The notes under the pieces were generated by a model. The model made no database searches. It was not told the origin of the DNA and saw only the letters and a program-made list of their open reading frames with translations. The position numbers and the translations under genes are program-made. Positions 42,437-56,634 of a stretch of DNA of 64,000 nucleotides are shown here, piece after piece. Origin of the DNA: Typha latifolia (lineage: Eukaryota > Streptophyta > Magnoliopsida > Poales > Typhaceae); NCBI GenBank assembly GCA_019914945.1, contig CM034099.1, forward strand, positions 21,168,704-21,232,703, in the 5' to 3' direction. Each line of letters begins with the position of its first letter. Positions within the stretch are counted from its first letter, which is position 1.

Positions 42437-43118
42437 CTCATTAACTAAATTAATAACTTAGAAATATAATTATAACTGTGTTGCGTGACAGGTCTATGGA
42501 ATATGACAAGACCAAGGATGCAGACTTTCTCAGACAAAAGGGTGACAAGGGATTTCTTTTGGATCTAGAAATTGTACGTCGATCAGCTTTACGTCCGTCG
42601 ATCGAAACCTGTATCTCCTAATAAGATGAGAGTCTCCATCACCCTGAATCAAGGTAACACCGAGAGATTCTTTGTTGGGATCGATGGATGGAAAAAGTTA
42701 CTACTGGATTTGTCGCCTCACAATCTAACACTGCTCGATCCCTTAATTGTAAGATTTTACCTGCGGCCATTTATTTCTTCTCCACGTTAGTTGCTGAAGC
42801 TTAAAAGATGTCATAGTAATTAAGTAGAGCTTTTAGAGTCTAACTATATGACTTGATAAAGGTAGATTATTTCCAAGTTTAAGCTTTAGCTGGACACACT
42901 TACGGCGAGTTGACACGTGTCGAGCTGTCATATGGTAGCTATATACAGTAGGAGCCCTATCGTATAGGTCCTTCGACTAGTACAGGGGATGGGTCCATTG
43001 GTTGAGAGAGGTGGGAACACGTAGGACCTCAACTGTTCCTAATGTATCCTTCCACGTAGCTTACGTTCCAACTGATCTCTGTATCCTTTCTTCAACTCGT
43101 TATCCTCCGAGTCCTCCC

Positions 43119-43126
43119 TATAAATT
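43119..43126 (+). promoter_or_regulatory. TATA box of PRE copy B
   Basis: TATAAATT lies 101 bases upstream of the start codon and is followed by a pyrimidine-rich leader. This is a normal plant core promoter layout. Confidence 0.7.
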
Positions 43127-43219
43127 AAGTTCCCCATCCTCCCCCTTCCTGTCTCTCTCATCTACACCATCTTCTCCTCTTCCTCACCTCACCTCTTGCC
43201 TCCTGTCCATAACCCAAAA

Positions 43220-43576
43220 ATGTCTGCGAGAAGGTCGAGGATTTCAGAGGAGGAGACCAACGAGCTCATCTCCAAGCTACACACTCTTCTCCCAGAAGCC
43301 CGCCGCAGAGGCTCCAACAGTGTAAGCAAGCAAGCAGTTTCTATTGCAATATTCTAGTAGATTACTAGCTAACTACTTTAGTTCAATACCAACCTTCTTG
43401 TATTGATTGCATTGCTGCAGGCTTCAGCTACGAAGCTCCTGAAGGAGACATGTAGCTACATCAAGAGCCTCCATCGCGAGGTCGACGACCTCAGCGAACG
43501 CCTCTCCAGCTTGTTGGCAAACATGGACGACAACAGCCCTCAGGCTGAGATCCTCCGAAGCTTACTCCGGTCTTGA
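43220..43576 (+). CDS. PRE/ILI-type atypical HLH protein, copy B
   Basis: This is a second HLH protein without a basic region, 85 residues long, from exons 43220-43321 and 43421-43576 (AGT|GTAAGC, CTGCAG|GCTTCA, phase 0). It reads [34 protein letters not shown], then [20 protein letters not shown], and ends [11 protein letters not shown]. The exon structure and intron position are the same as in copy A, but the sequence is clearly diverged, so the two are old paralogues rather than a recent duplicate. It probably inhibits bHLH partners to promote elongation growth, as known for the family. Confidence 0.95.
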
Positions 43577-46062
43577 AAACCGTGTTACCTGCTAGCTATC
43601 TACCCCTGCCGTGTACTTAGTTTAATTTTAGTAGATCAATTATTAGGAGTAGCAGCCTCAGCCTCTTTCTCTTTAGATCTTTTCTCTTACTTGTGGATCG
43701 AGTTGTTTCCCCCCAATGACAACCGACCAACCAGTACTAAGGATATATTAATGTGCTGCTTCAGCTTCTACTTGGTTCTTTTATATATATATATATTATC
43801 TCCATTACTAGCATAGCTACTATTTTTTTTTTTCAAAAAGAAAAAGAAAAAAAGAAAAGAAAAAGAAAACACTGCTCAAGGTCAACGTTCAACAATAGGC
43901 TGCCTTGCATTGCGTACAAACCGTTCTCATACTCCCTCGGATATCATTAGCGGACTCTTTTCTCGTTTGACTTTTGACTTATAAAACTCTTTTCGCAAAG
44001 ACTCGGAGCCTGGTCGGCATAACCTAAGCGGCACCAGCGGAGCAGCACAAGCGAGTTCCGGATCGGTGATCGCGCGGATCCGGAACAGCGGCGGAAGCCG
44101 GGGAATGGATGGGGCTAGCCGTGGGGCCCAGTGGGATTACGTGGTCCCACGATCCATTCAACGGACCCCGCGATCCCAGGAGTTCGTTGAATAAACGGTT
44201 GCAAAAAGAGGAGATCTTAGAAATATCTATATATATATATATAAATATAAACGAAGAAAGTTTATTTATTTATTCTCTAAAAAAAAAGATTAGTTTTCCA
44301 AGTCTGCCCTTGGGAGTCGGACTAATGTTGTACAGTGTGCAGCGAAGGCTAGTAATGGGAAATAAAGGCTAAAAAGAGAGCTAAAGGTCTAAAAGCCGTA
44401 GCCTTTGATTTTAGTGCGTGAGTAATAAGTGCTCTCCCCTCTGGACTTGCACGGAAAATTGCAGAGGTAGTTAAAGTTAGGTTCGCACTACGTACTAACT
44501 GAGTTTAAACGATGATGGTCGGTGGAAGCATACGAAAAAGCCACAGTGGTTGAGGCTTTATTGGTCATCTGTTCGATTTCTCTTTATAATTGAGGCTTGA
44601 CAGTAAAATATTTAACAATTATTTATTACTATTATTATTATAGCTTTGTATACCCTCTGATATATTTTTTTTAAAATTTTAATTAGACGTAATAAAACAG
44701 GAAGATGGGAAGGTAAGATATAGATCGAATTACACCGACATCTTTGTGAGTTATTTTTATACAAAATAGTCACTGTGCTTAGTTTAAGCTCTTTTCAAAT
44801 AATGAACTCTTAAGATTCTAATAAACTATAAAATATGTTACAATATAATACATTTTGTTTTGAAAAAGAAAAATCTAATTAACCTAAAAGAAAAGAAAAC
44901 AATAACTATTCATTTGGGTAGAGTGGGCTATCAGCCCACAAAAACTAAGGAGAAAGAGTAGGCTGCAGCCCACCCAACCCCACCTTCCTCCTCTTCTTAG
45001 CAAAGAACCAAAGGAGGAAAAAAGGAAAGAAAAAAAAAATCTCTTCACGAGTAGGAGAGATTGCCAAATCACCCAAGAGTGGAGGTAGAGGGAGCTGAGG
45101 GAAACGCGGTGATGCAAGAGACTTATCGGCCAGTGCAGCCGACGACGATGGGCCCACTCACCTTGCTCGGCGGCCACAACGAGAACCTGTACGGCAACCG
45201 GAGTACGAGCATGAAAATGTTTAAACTTGTTAAGAGTAGAAGGACATCGACGGCGGTCGCGAGCTCGAAACCTGCTCCCCTAGAATCTTGGAGATCTCAC
45301 AGAGCGTATCTACCGTCGAGCTTCACAAGGTGGATCTCGCCGGACAAGGGGGACACTACTCGAGTTTGTCGAATTCCTCCGACAAATACAAAGCACAAGA
45401 ACCGGAAAATTATGACTATCGAAGCAACTAAATTGAGATTAATTTAAAGTGAAAATAGAAGACTCACTATGGGTTCGGATGGAAGGGTTGGCTTGCTTCG
45501 GCGATGCTCCGACGGTGTATGCGACGCATATGTCGAATGCCTCACGGACAGAAAAGTGAAACCAGAGGAAGTTGGGAGAAAAGGGAAGACAAAGGCGACA
45601 GAAAGGAGAGAAAAAGAAGAAGGATTGAGAGAATAATTTAATAAAATGGGAGACCTAGGCTTTTGGATTGTCTATCAATCTCCCATTGATCAAGGTGGTT
45701 TTTTTTTTTTTACAATAAGAGCTGTCGCAGGTCAATCTTTCTGGGCTGGCTAACTTAGTAGCATCCATACAATAGACGTTTTAAAGAATAAAGGTGCATT
45801 GGACTCCATTCACCACCTTTTGTTTAAGCGCCCCTTTAACATGCACTTCTGGGACTCCTTTCTCTTTCCTTCTCTTCCTAGAACAACCCTTGTAAATTCG
45901 TTAGTTCTTAATAAATTTAACTGGCAGATAAAACTACTACTTGTTATTCCAGTAGAATTCTTCTCACTACCCTGTTAATTTTTTCCCCACACGAATTCGC
46001 AGCTGCCTGTGAAAATTAAGAATTCACTCCTGCCTATTAGTTGCCTGCAAGCTATAACTCAC
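43577..46062. other. Intergenic with a GC-rich island
   Basis: AT-rich DNA is interrupted by GC-rich patches at 43990-44190 and 44990-45620. The second patch contains fragments that look once-coding but no intact frame; the longest, on the minus strand at 44884-45177, matches nothing I recognise. It could be a decayed gene fragment carried by a transposon. Confidence 0.4.
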
Positions 46063-46383
46063 CTTGAAAAGCCAGACGGTATAGAGATGCATTCAAACAA
46101 CCAGTGTTCACATCTGCAGCCCAAACACCGAGATAATTTCCAAATTCATCGCTTGTCATGAGATTTAAATTATTAGTGATGGGCTCACAATTTGAATTGT
46201 CTGGCAAGTGGGGGGATAATAGAGATAGTTCTACAGTGAAAAGTACATCACTAACTCTTGAGCAAAGAAGCATCTCTGGGTGATATATAAACCCATTGCT
46301 TGCTAAACCCAATCTTAGTGTAACATCACCTCTCGACGTCAGTAAAAAATACTTGCGAATGAAAACTACATAGAAAACATACT
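46063..46383 (-). other. Orphan exon-like ORF next to ribosomal protein S9
   Basis: A 321-base open stretch on the minus strand is flanked by a consensus acceptor (CATACTTGCAG|AGTATG) and a consensus donor (TTTCAAG|GTGAGT). It would encode about 106 residues, including FLLTSRGDVTLRLGLASNGF, IYHPEMLLCSRVSDVLFTVE and FGNYLGVWAADVNTGCLNAS. The composition looks like a folded domain rather than noise. I do not recognise the family. It starts only 162 bases beyond the S9 stop, so no room is left for upstream exons of its own. It may be a gene fragment, an alternative 3' exon of S9, or chance. Confidence 0.35.
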
Positions 46384-46544
46384 CTGCAAGTATGCACTGA
46401 TCTGGAATGAGATATGCTGGAATAAAAATACTATTCTGTTAAGCCAGGAGAGAAGAAAAAAAGACATCCAAAGTCTGAAAATTTCAAAAGCAAAAATTGA
46501 TATCTAACTTATAGCTTAGTGGCTACATATCTAGTACCAGATGC

Positions 46545-48935
<2,391 letters not shown>

Positions 48936-49540
48936 GGCTGGCTACGCCGCCGTCTCTTTTCCTCCTCCTCCTGATCTCCGATGCAAGAGAGATTAGAGAA
49001 GGAGACGAAGTGGAGACGGCGGCTCTAAAACCCCAATATATATGACTCCGGATGTAACCCTAGGTCACGTGAGAGGCACAGGATAAAAATGTGGGCCGGA
49101 TGTATTCTAATGGGCCTATCGGGCCCCGCCTTACCAAGGGAAACTTTAATACATCTACCAAACGGCTGGGCCGTTACGCCTTCACGTTTTAGTAAAGAGA
49201 GGCAGGCAGGCCACCATAAAGCAAAGCTCAATGAGACAATACTTTTGAATGGTAGAATCCCGTCACCGCGCTTCACCCAAACCAAACAAATATTCACACA
49301 CACCCCAATCTCGCCCGTCCAACCAAATCGCACGTTCTATCTCATTACCGGAGAGACGGTAACTACTTCCTGAGGTGACCATAATCTGATACTCAACATA
49401 ATTCTATTTATTTTTATTTAAAGCTGGGTTCTCCCGGGTGGTGAGAAGAAAGAGAGGCATAAACCCCAGCTCCTCTTCCTCTCTATCTCTAATCTCTAGG
49501 ACTCGATCTCTGCGGTCTGCGATCTGCGATCTGCGGTCGG
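48936..49540. promoter_or_regulatory. Bidirectional promoter between S9 and EB1
   Basis: The two start codons are 605 bases apart and point away from each other. The interval carries three TGGGCC site-II elements (49092-49097, 49111-49116, 49167-49172) and an AACCCTA telo-box-like motif near 49055. Site-II plus telo-box is the known signature of plant ribosomal protein and cell-division promoters. Confidence 0.65.
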
Positions 49541-52500
49541 ATGTCGATGGCGGCGGCGAACATCGGGATGATGGACGGCGCGTACTTCGTGGGGAGGAAC
49601 GAGATCCTTTCCTGGATCAACGCCAGGCTCCAGCTCAGCCTCACCAAGGTGGAGGAGGTATTAATTCTTTTTCGACCAATCTTCCTAGGGTTTCGATGGA
49701 TTCGTAGTTTTTTTTTTCTTACAAGAATGGCCCATTTTTCTCGGTTAATAAGTGGATCAAAAAGCTCGTCTTTTTTATTAACTGCAGGCAGCATCTGGTG
49801 CAGTCCAGTGCCAAATGATGGATATGGTTCATCCAGGAGTCGTGCCGATGCACAAGGTTTACATTTTTTTTTAATTTTTTTTAATCTTTTGATTATTGGA
49901 TCTTGGTCTAATGGATGGTAGATTTGATGCCTGCTTCGGAATGTAGGTGAATTTTGATGCAAAGACGGAGTACGACATGATTCAGAATTACAAGATTCTC
50001 CAAGAAGTTTTTAACAAGTTGAGGATCGAAAAGGTATGAGGCTTTATTTTAATAATGATATAAAAGTCTACTGAATCTTTGCTTTCCACTTCTTGAGTCA
50101 CTAAATATTTCATAAAATTTGAGTATATACCATACTCTTGCTAGTTGTGGGGCTGATCACTCAGGGCAGACTTATGGTGGATGCTATTTGTTCGATGACT
50201 TGTTTTTGAGAAGAAATGGTGACTTAAATGACATGGAAAATGCTTTTGTGCATTGATAAAGAACCGTAAGCTATCATGGAATTCTACAAAACAAGTCAAT
50301 ATTTAATCAAATTTAGTTTGTGGTCATTATTGAATATATCTTTAGTCTTTACACTTCTTGTATGAGAGTTTAAAATTAGGACTCAAAAGGTGGGACTGCG
50401 GGAGCCATTGTTTATTTCATTAAGCTCCTGCATTCATAATAAGGGATGGAGTGTCCTAGATGTGGAGTTAATTAGATAGTTGTTTAGCAGAGGAAAGTTG
50501 CAAAGCATATGATTGAAACTAGTAAAGAAGATGACGATGATAACGTAGCTTTAGTATAAGATAGCACTTCGTTAAAAATATAAATACAAAAGAAGAACCT
50601 CTAGAAAATACCAGTACCCAAGATATATTAATCTATGATCACAACCTGGAACAACATAACGTCTCTCTGTGTCTCAGAGACAAAGAAATGCAAGCTTTTT
50701 CTTTCCCTCACAAATCCTCTTTTATCTAGCCAAGGGACTCCCTAGGACAATACACTCTAAGATACCCAAAGAGGAGTAATGGAACCCTCACATGTCACCC
50801 TTGAGAAAGGACAAGGAAAGCCCTCCAAGTAAATATGAATAGATAGATATGAACAAGTGTGCCTATTAGTACAGGTCTTCGGCTCACATAACGGAAAAGG
50901 CTAGTTCAATCTTCCTGGATGTCTTTTTTTATGTTCAAATTTTTATTTTTGGTTCCTTTTCTTCTCCTGATGATTACATAAGTAGATAAAACATGAAACC
51001 TGGTAGTTGACAGGAGAAACCTGTTTTTGCCTTAACCTTGTTGACTAAGTCCTTGTTCTTGCAATTGGCTGCAATTATAGCATATTGATGTCAACAAGCT
51101 TGTTAGAGGACGTCCACTGGACAACTTGGAGTTTCTGCAATGGCTGAAAAGATACTGTGACTCTGTGAATAGAGGAATTATGAATGAGTATGCTCCCTTT
51201 CTCTAACTGATTGCATAGTTTTTGTGCTGTCGACAATTTAGGAGTAATATACAAAGCAAAACATGTTCTATCTTTCTCAGAAACTATAATCCCACGGAGA
51301 GAAGGTACAAGGGAGGAAAAGATCGGACTCATAGGGGTTCTAACAAATCCTCCAAGTCACTGCAAGCTAACAGTATATCAAGTCGTGTCTCCACAGATGG
51401 AGCTAGTCTGACTTCTTCTGGTAAATTGGCATGCTTAATTAACACTAAGTAATGTGACACTATGTTTTGCAAATATGCTTCAAGTACTATTTCACCAAAC
51501 AGGTCCTAAACAAGGAAAAGTTTATGCCATGTCTGACGGAGAAAATTCTGCAGAACAAATCCTCGAACTGTCTGAGAAGGTAAACACTATGCAACTCTGG
51601 CTGCTATTTTTTTAATAAAACATTCCAGTTTACCGCATTTTGGAAGCCGAGAGGCTGATATTATCTTTACATAAATTGTTGTTTGAAGGTGTCAGTCAGA
51701 ATGTTTGGGACTCTACAAATTTGAAATGATTGAAGTGAATTCATTTCGTTGATTTTTTCTGCCAACAGTTTTAGTATTTTTATAAATGGCTATTATACTT
51801 TGGAAGTTGGAAGACATGTATCATTTTGATATGAAAAATATTTCTGTATCTTAGCTTATAATTTATGGGTGCAAGTATGAATTCTACGGAATCATGATCC
51901 TTGGAATCCAACATAATCTGCTGGTATTTTCCAAGCTTGACGATTAATTTTTAAGACCTTCTATGTTTCTTCATTTTAACATAGTTTTTCTTTCACCGAA
52001 TTAGCCATCAACCAATCTGCTTCCTGGAATGCAGATTGCGGATCTTAAACTTTCTTTGGACAATATGGAAAAAGAAAGAGATTTCTACTTCTCAAAGTTA
52101 CGCGATATTGAGATACTCTGTGAAAGGTCTGAGCTGGGGCATCTACCGGTAAAACTCATTTCTATCTTGCCTAACCAATTTAGACAATTCTTTTGACACT
52201 AGAAGTAATTACTGGTGCCAACACAATATGTCATTGAGAATAATCTGAGAATCTGGAGGATTTTATGTTATTAAATTCTTCCCTATAGAATATGATCTAA
52301 TGCTGACTATTAATTTGTCAGAAGAAGCTTTTCAACAAATGGGAGCATGATGCTCTGATCTTTGACAATGAGGTCAACGTTTGTGTTATCTTTCAATTTC
52401 TAATTCATTGGTTATATCAAGAAGACATTTGTTAACACTGTTCTTTCACCTTGAAAGCAATTACCCTATTATATAATAATGCTTTATATGCCATCAAATC

Positions 52501-52945
52501 ATTCTGCTCAAGTACCTGGAAGCTTAAAATCACACCGAAATACTATTTCTTTTTAAGGTAAATCATGCGACAACTACTATTGATTTTGATCTTGTTTTTA
52601 TTAACCTCATCTTTGTGCTGGTAATTTTCTTCCTTAGGCTGCTCCAAGAAAAAGTGCCAAAGTATTAGGGAAAGTAGGAAAGTTAATTTCCTATTGAATG
52701 CTTATACTGGATCACCAATTTAGTATATGTTTCTTTCATCATTCTTAGTCTTAGCGATCATGTCCTTTATGGTTAAGGGTCATATTTTTCAGGGCAATGA
52801 ATGATTGAGAATTTTCTTTTCCTGCCAGATGACTAAAGCAATCCAGAAGATATTATATGCCGCAGATGTAAGGGAACCCCCGCTACTGGAAGCTAATGAA
52901 ATTATTAATAGATCACTAGGTTTGTCACCTGATGAAACAGAGTAA
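49541..52945 (+). CDS. EB1: EB1 microtubule plus-end binding protein
   Basis: EB1 tracks growing microtubule plus ends and recruits other tip proteins. Eight exons (49541-49657, 49788-49856, 49947-50033, 51081-51187, 51281-51420, 51503-51579, 52035-52148, 52829-52945) give 275 residues. The calponin-homology domain spans about 10-125: [60 protein letters not shown] and [21 protein letters not shown] Ser/Lys-rich linker (about 128-185) leads to the EB dimerisation domain with [20 protein letters not shown] and [21 protein letters not shown] places it with EB1A/B rather than EB1C. It ends SPDETE, with a much shorter acidic tail than Arabidopsis EB1A/B. Confidence 0.96.
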
Positions 52946-53739
52946 AGTCCTATCCAGTGGCTGAGAGGCACTAATCATGTATAATAGAACGAATGAACAA
53001 AGACCTCTGTTGTTAAACTCAGTCCACTGTTGTTATCAAGCAATGCGATTGCGTCGTGCTCGCATTCATTAAAAGGTTTGCTTGCTTAAATTGGGAAAGA
53101 TTTTATTTTTGCTCACACTGGGAATTCTAGCTATTCTGGTTTTATTCTATTTCTACATCCAGTGATCCCACGTTTACAGGATTTTGTATCTTTCAGAAAA
53201 CGACGTCGAATTAATACTCATAATTTTGCAATGGCAAGTATGAACTGCATAACCAGTTAGGTGTGTGCTGAGAAAATTCTTATGCAAATGATATTAGAAC
53301 TTTATTAAATTTTTCTATATACATGCTTAGTGTTACATTATATATTGAACCTTGGTATTATTACTATTAAGGTCATGATTTAGCTCTGATGTGAGAAAAA
53401 ATCATGCAATTGCTAGAACCGGGCTTTAGTTGAATCAATTTCGATATTGTTATTACCTGGGCCCAGTTACATGATGGGCTAATGGGCCTCTATGGCCCGA
53501 ATTTTCGTGCTATTAGATTAGATGCCCTTCGTTTTATTCGCTGGAATCTCATCACGATCAACGAGGCGGTTCGGAAGTCTGCGTCCCTTTCAACCGTGCT
53601 TACCACATCACGATTCGTGCGAACTGGGAGGCGACAGCCCTTGATCGTTTGCACACCCTATCCATTTGATAAGATCTAGGGTTTTCGACGACGAGTGTCT
53701 CAAGATTCGGGAAAAGCGAGAGAAAGGGTTTCTCCACAG
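52946..53739. other. Intergenic between EB1 and the AP2 gene
   Basis: It contains the EB1 3' UTR and the promoter and leader of the AP2 gene. TGGGCC-type motifs occur near 53457-53490. GC content rises after 53540. I see no additional gene. Confidence 0.5.
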
Positions 53740-56634
53740 ATGAGCGAACCGGAGAGACCACCACCAGATCCATCGGACGACAACGAGGGCCCCTCCACGA
53801 TTCCTCCCGCTCCTCTTCTCGAAGTCGTCGCTGATTTGGATTCCGAGGTGAAGGCCGGCGGCGACGAAGGATCGATATCCACCATCGCGCCCGAAGTCGG
53901 GGGTGGCGGCGGCGGCGGTGTTCCAGAGACCGCTGTAGAAGACGAAAATGGCTCTCAGGTCGCTCTGCCCGCGAAGAGCCCGGAGAAGAAGGTCGGGGTT
54001 CTTCTTGCTGCGGCGATGAAGAAGTACGCGGCCCCAAGGTCGTCGAGCTTCCATGGAGTTACCAGGTGAGAACGGAGGAAGGAAGCTGGTTTGAGTTGGT
54101 TATGGTGTCTGATTTGGTTCGTGTTTGTGTATGACTTGGGCTTTGGTTGTGAGTGTAGGTTGAAGTGGAGTGGCAAGTTTGAAGCGCATCTGTGGGACAA
54201 TACGAGCCAAGTGGAAGGCCGCAAACGGAAAGGCAAGCATGGTATGTTGTGCATTGCTTTGTACGTAAATTTTACTAGTTCTTGGTAAATTTTAAGTTCT
54301 CATACTATATTTTGCAAGAATACTAGCATTGCTTAGTTTGCAGTGGGAGATGTTTGTTGCTTATCTAAACTAAACGTGGTTTAAAGTGAATGCAACTTGA
54401 CTGTAGCAACTTCGATTTGATAACCGAGCAAAATAGATTTTTTTAGTTAGGTTATGGTATTGACAAGCTGAAGACCTATATTTCTGGTTTTCTGTTGTCT
54501 AAGCTTGTGGAGGTCTATCACCGAGGTCCAGTGTTAGTCAAATTATTAGACAAATGGTTGAGTGGTAATGTTGTTTTATTTGCATCCCTCCTTGCGATGG
54601 CATGTTCTTTTAGGTCATTGTTGGTTGAGTTATGCTTTAATGCCTTAACGTACTAAGCTTTCTTAGACAGAATGGTGCTGCTTTCATTAGTAGGTGAAGT
54701 TATTGTTTCGTGGAAGGAAGGCACTATGAATTTTAGCTCAATCTTGAAAATTCTGTGCGTATATTAAGTTCCGAGAGTTTGAAGTTTTAGATCATTCACA
54801 TTCTATAAACAGTGGGAGATAAGACATGACAGGTAGCACTATATGGCTACAGGTCTTTGAATGCATATTATTTGTTGATATTTTCAGGTGGACATTCCTT
54901 AGAACTCTTTTAAAGGGTGATCTCAGAAATCCATGAAAACTTAGATATTTCTGTTACATTGAAACCTCAAAGTTATTTCCATGTGCTGCCTTTGATATCC
55001 TATAGTTTTAGACAAAACATATGGTTCTTTTGAGATTGAAGACTTGAACAAAAATATAGAAGATCTTGCGAAAATCACTGGATTTGCAAATGTTTTTGTA
55101 TGGTAGATAGACTAACCATGTAGTGTAGAGTACTAGCCAATCTGATCTCAGGAAAGAGATCTGAAACTGTTAAATAGTTAGTGAACAAAATTCGGTGGTT
55201 TACATTTATTTAAAATAAAACTGATAAGTTCTAAAACTACTTAATATGACAAGGAACTGAAAATTATCTTAGGTAAATGAGATTGGCTTGCTTGGTCTTA
55301 TATCTGTTTGAAGCTTCTGGACTTGCCTAATGAAGTAAGTATATCTAATTTTTTTGTAATATATTAAATATGTAAGTCATAAATCACTAGGCCTGTGTTA
55401 TACGATCTATTTTGCCCAAAGTTATTTGCTGTGTATTTTGATGAAATCTGTTAATTAAGTAGTAATGAATTGTCTTTGGTAGAGAATATATATTGTCATA
55501 GGATAACTCTAAAGAGGTTGTCTTTTTTCCCCTTTTATTTTTGTGTAAAACACTATAAAACCTGCACAATTTTAGTTGATTCATGCTAGCTGAGGGTTGA
55601 ATAATCAATGCTGTTGCTAAATGTTCATTCTTTTCTCTTTCCCCTGGGTTTTTTCTTCCTTGGATCACGGCATTTATTGGGTCGTTGCTTCTGGTCTTGC
55701 TGTGGTGATGATCCAGTTTACTTAGGTAAGCCGTATTCATATGGAGTTAAAGTTTGCATGTACAAAAGCTGTGTTTTATAATGTTTTGGGCCTGATAGGC
55801 AGCTATGATTCTGAAGAGAAGGCAGCTCGAGCACATGATCTTGCAGCTCTCAAGTATTGGGGTCAAGGCCCAAATGCGAAACTTAATTTCCCCGTAAGAG
55901 TACTAAATAACTTTTCTTTATTCAATTACTTAGGGAGAATAAGCATATCTTTTTAGTCCTTGATCCTCACTTATGTTACCTTACTGATAGCTTTTCTTAT
56001 ATTACAGGTCTCAGACTATGAGAATGAACTCGAGATAATGAAGACCATGTCTCAAGAAGAATTTGTGGCCTATGTAAGGAGGTACATTTAGCGGACGGAT
56101 TCTTAGTGCTTGTCTTTTCATTTTATTACTTACTAATTGCAGTTTTGTCATGACAGGAAAAGCAGTTGTTTCTCCAGAGGAGCTTCAATATACAGAGGAG
56201 TAACAAGGTCCAATTTTCAATTTCAGAGCAAAATTTTACTTTTGCATTTATGATAATAGTAGTTCATAGTGACCCAATTTCTGCTTTGGTGGATTTTCGT
56301 GGTAGAAGACGGAAGGATGGTAAATGGCAAGCCCGAATAGGCCGGGTTGGCGACAGCAGGGACGCCAAAGACATCTACCTTGGAACTTTTGGTGGGTATT
56401 TCTTATGTCTAGTCTTCATTTTTCACATTTAATTTATACGGAAATCTCCAAAACGATATAGTGCTGAAGATTTGCTGTATTCTATTTAAACCAGATACCG
56501 AGGAAGAAGCTGCTGAAGCATATGACATTGCAGCTATTGAACTGCGGGGAGTCCATGCTGTCACAAATTTTGACATTAGTAACTACTGTGAGGACGGAGG
56601 ACTTAAGCGACTTGAGGAATCTGGCAAACTCTAG
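53740..56634 (+). CDS. Double-AP2-domain transcription factor (AP2 subfamily, WRI-like)
   Basis: This is a nuclear DNA-binding protein of the AP2/ERF class with two AP2 domains. Eight exons (53740-54065, 54159-54241, 55717-55725, 55799-55893, 56008-56081, 56157-56207, 56306-56391, 56495-56634) give 287 residues. The first 100 residues are Pro-, Gly- and acid-rich. AP2 domain 1 (about 103-171) has [40 protein letters not shown] and LKYWG. The linker has [22 protein letters not shown]2 domain 2 (about 205-270) has [40 protein letters not shown] and [16 protein letters not shown]. Domain 1 departs from the usual YRGVTRHRWTGR. Relatives are WRI1/3/4-like proteins, but I cannot name an orthologue. 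The ATG at 53740 is the first in frame. Confidence 0.93.
55717..55725 (+). other. 9-nt micro-exon of the AP2 gene
   Basis: TTTACTTAG lies between a GATCCAG acceptor and a GTAAGC donor. Joined to the G at 54241 and the GC at 55799 it encodes Val-Tyr-Leu plus the first base of Gly in VYLG. Without it AP2 domain 1 would lose three core residues. Micro-exons of 9 nt encoding VYL are known in WRI1 and other AP2 genes. Confidence 0.9.
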
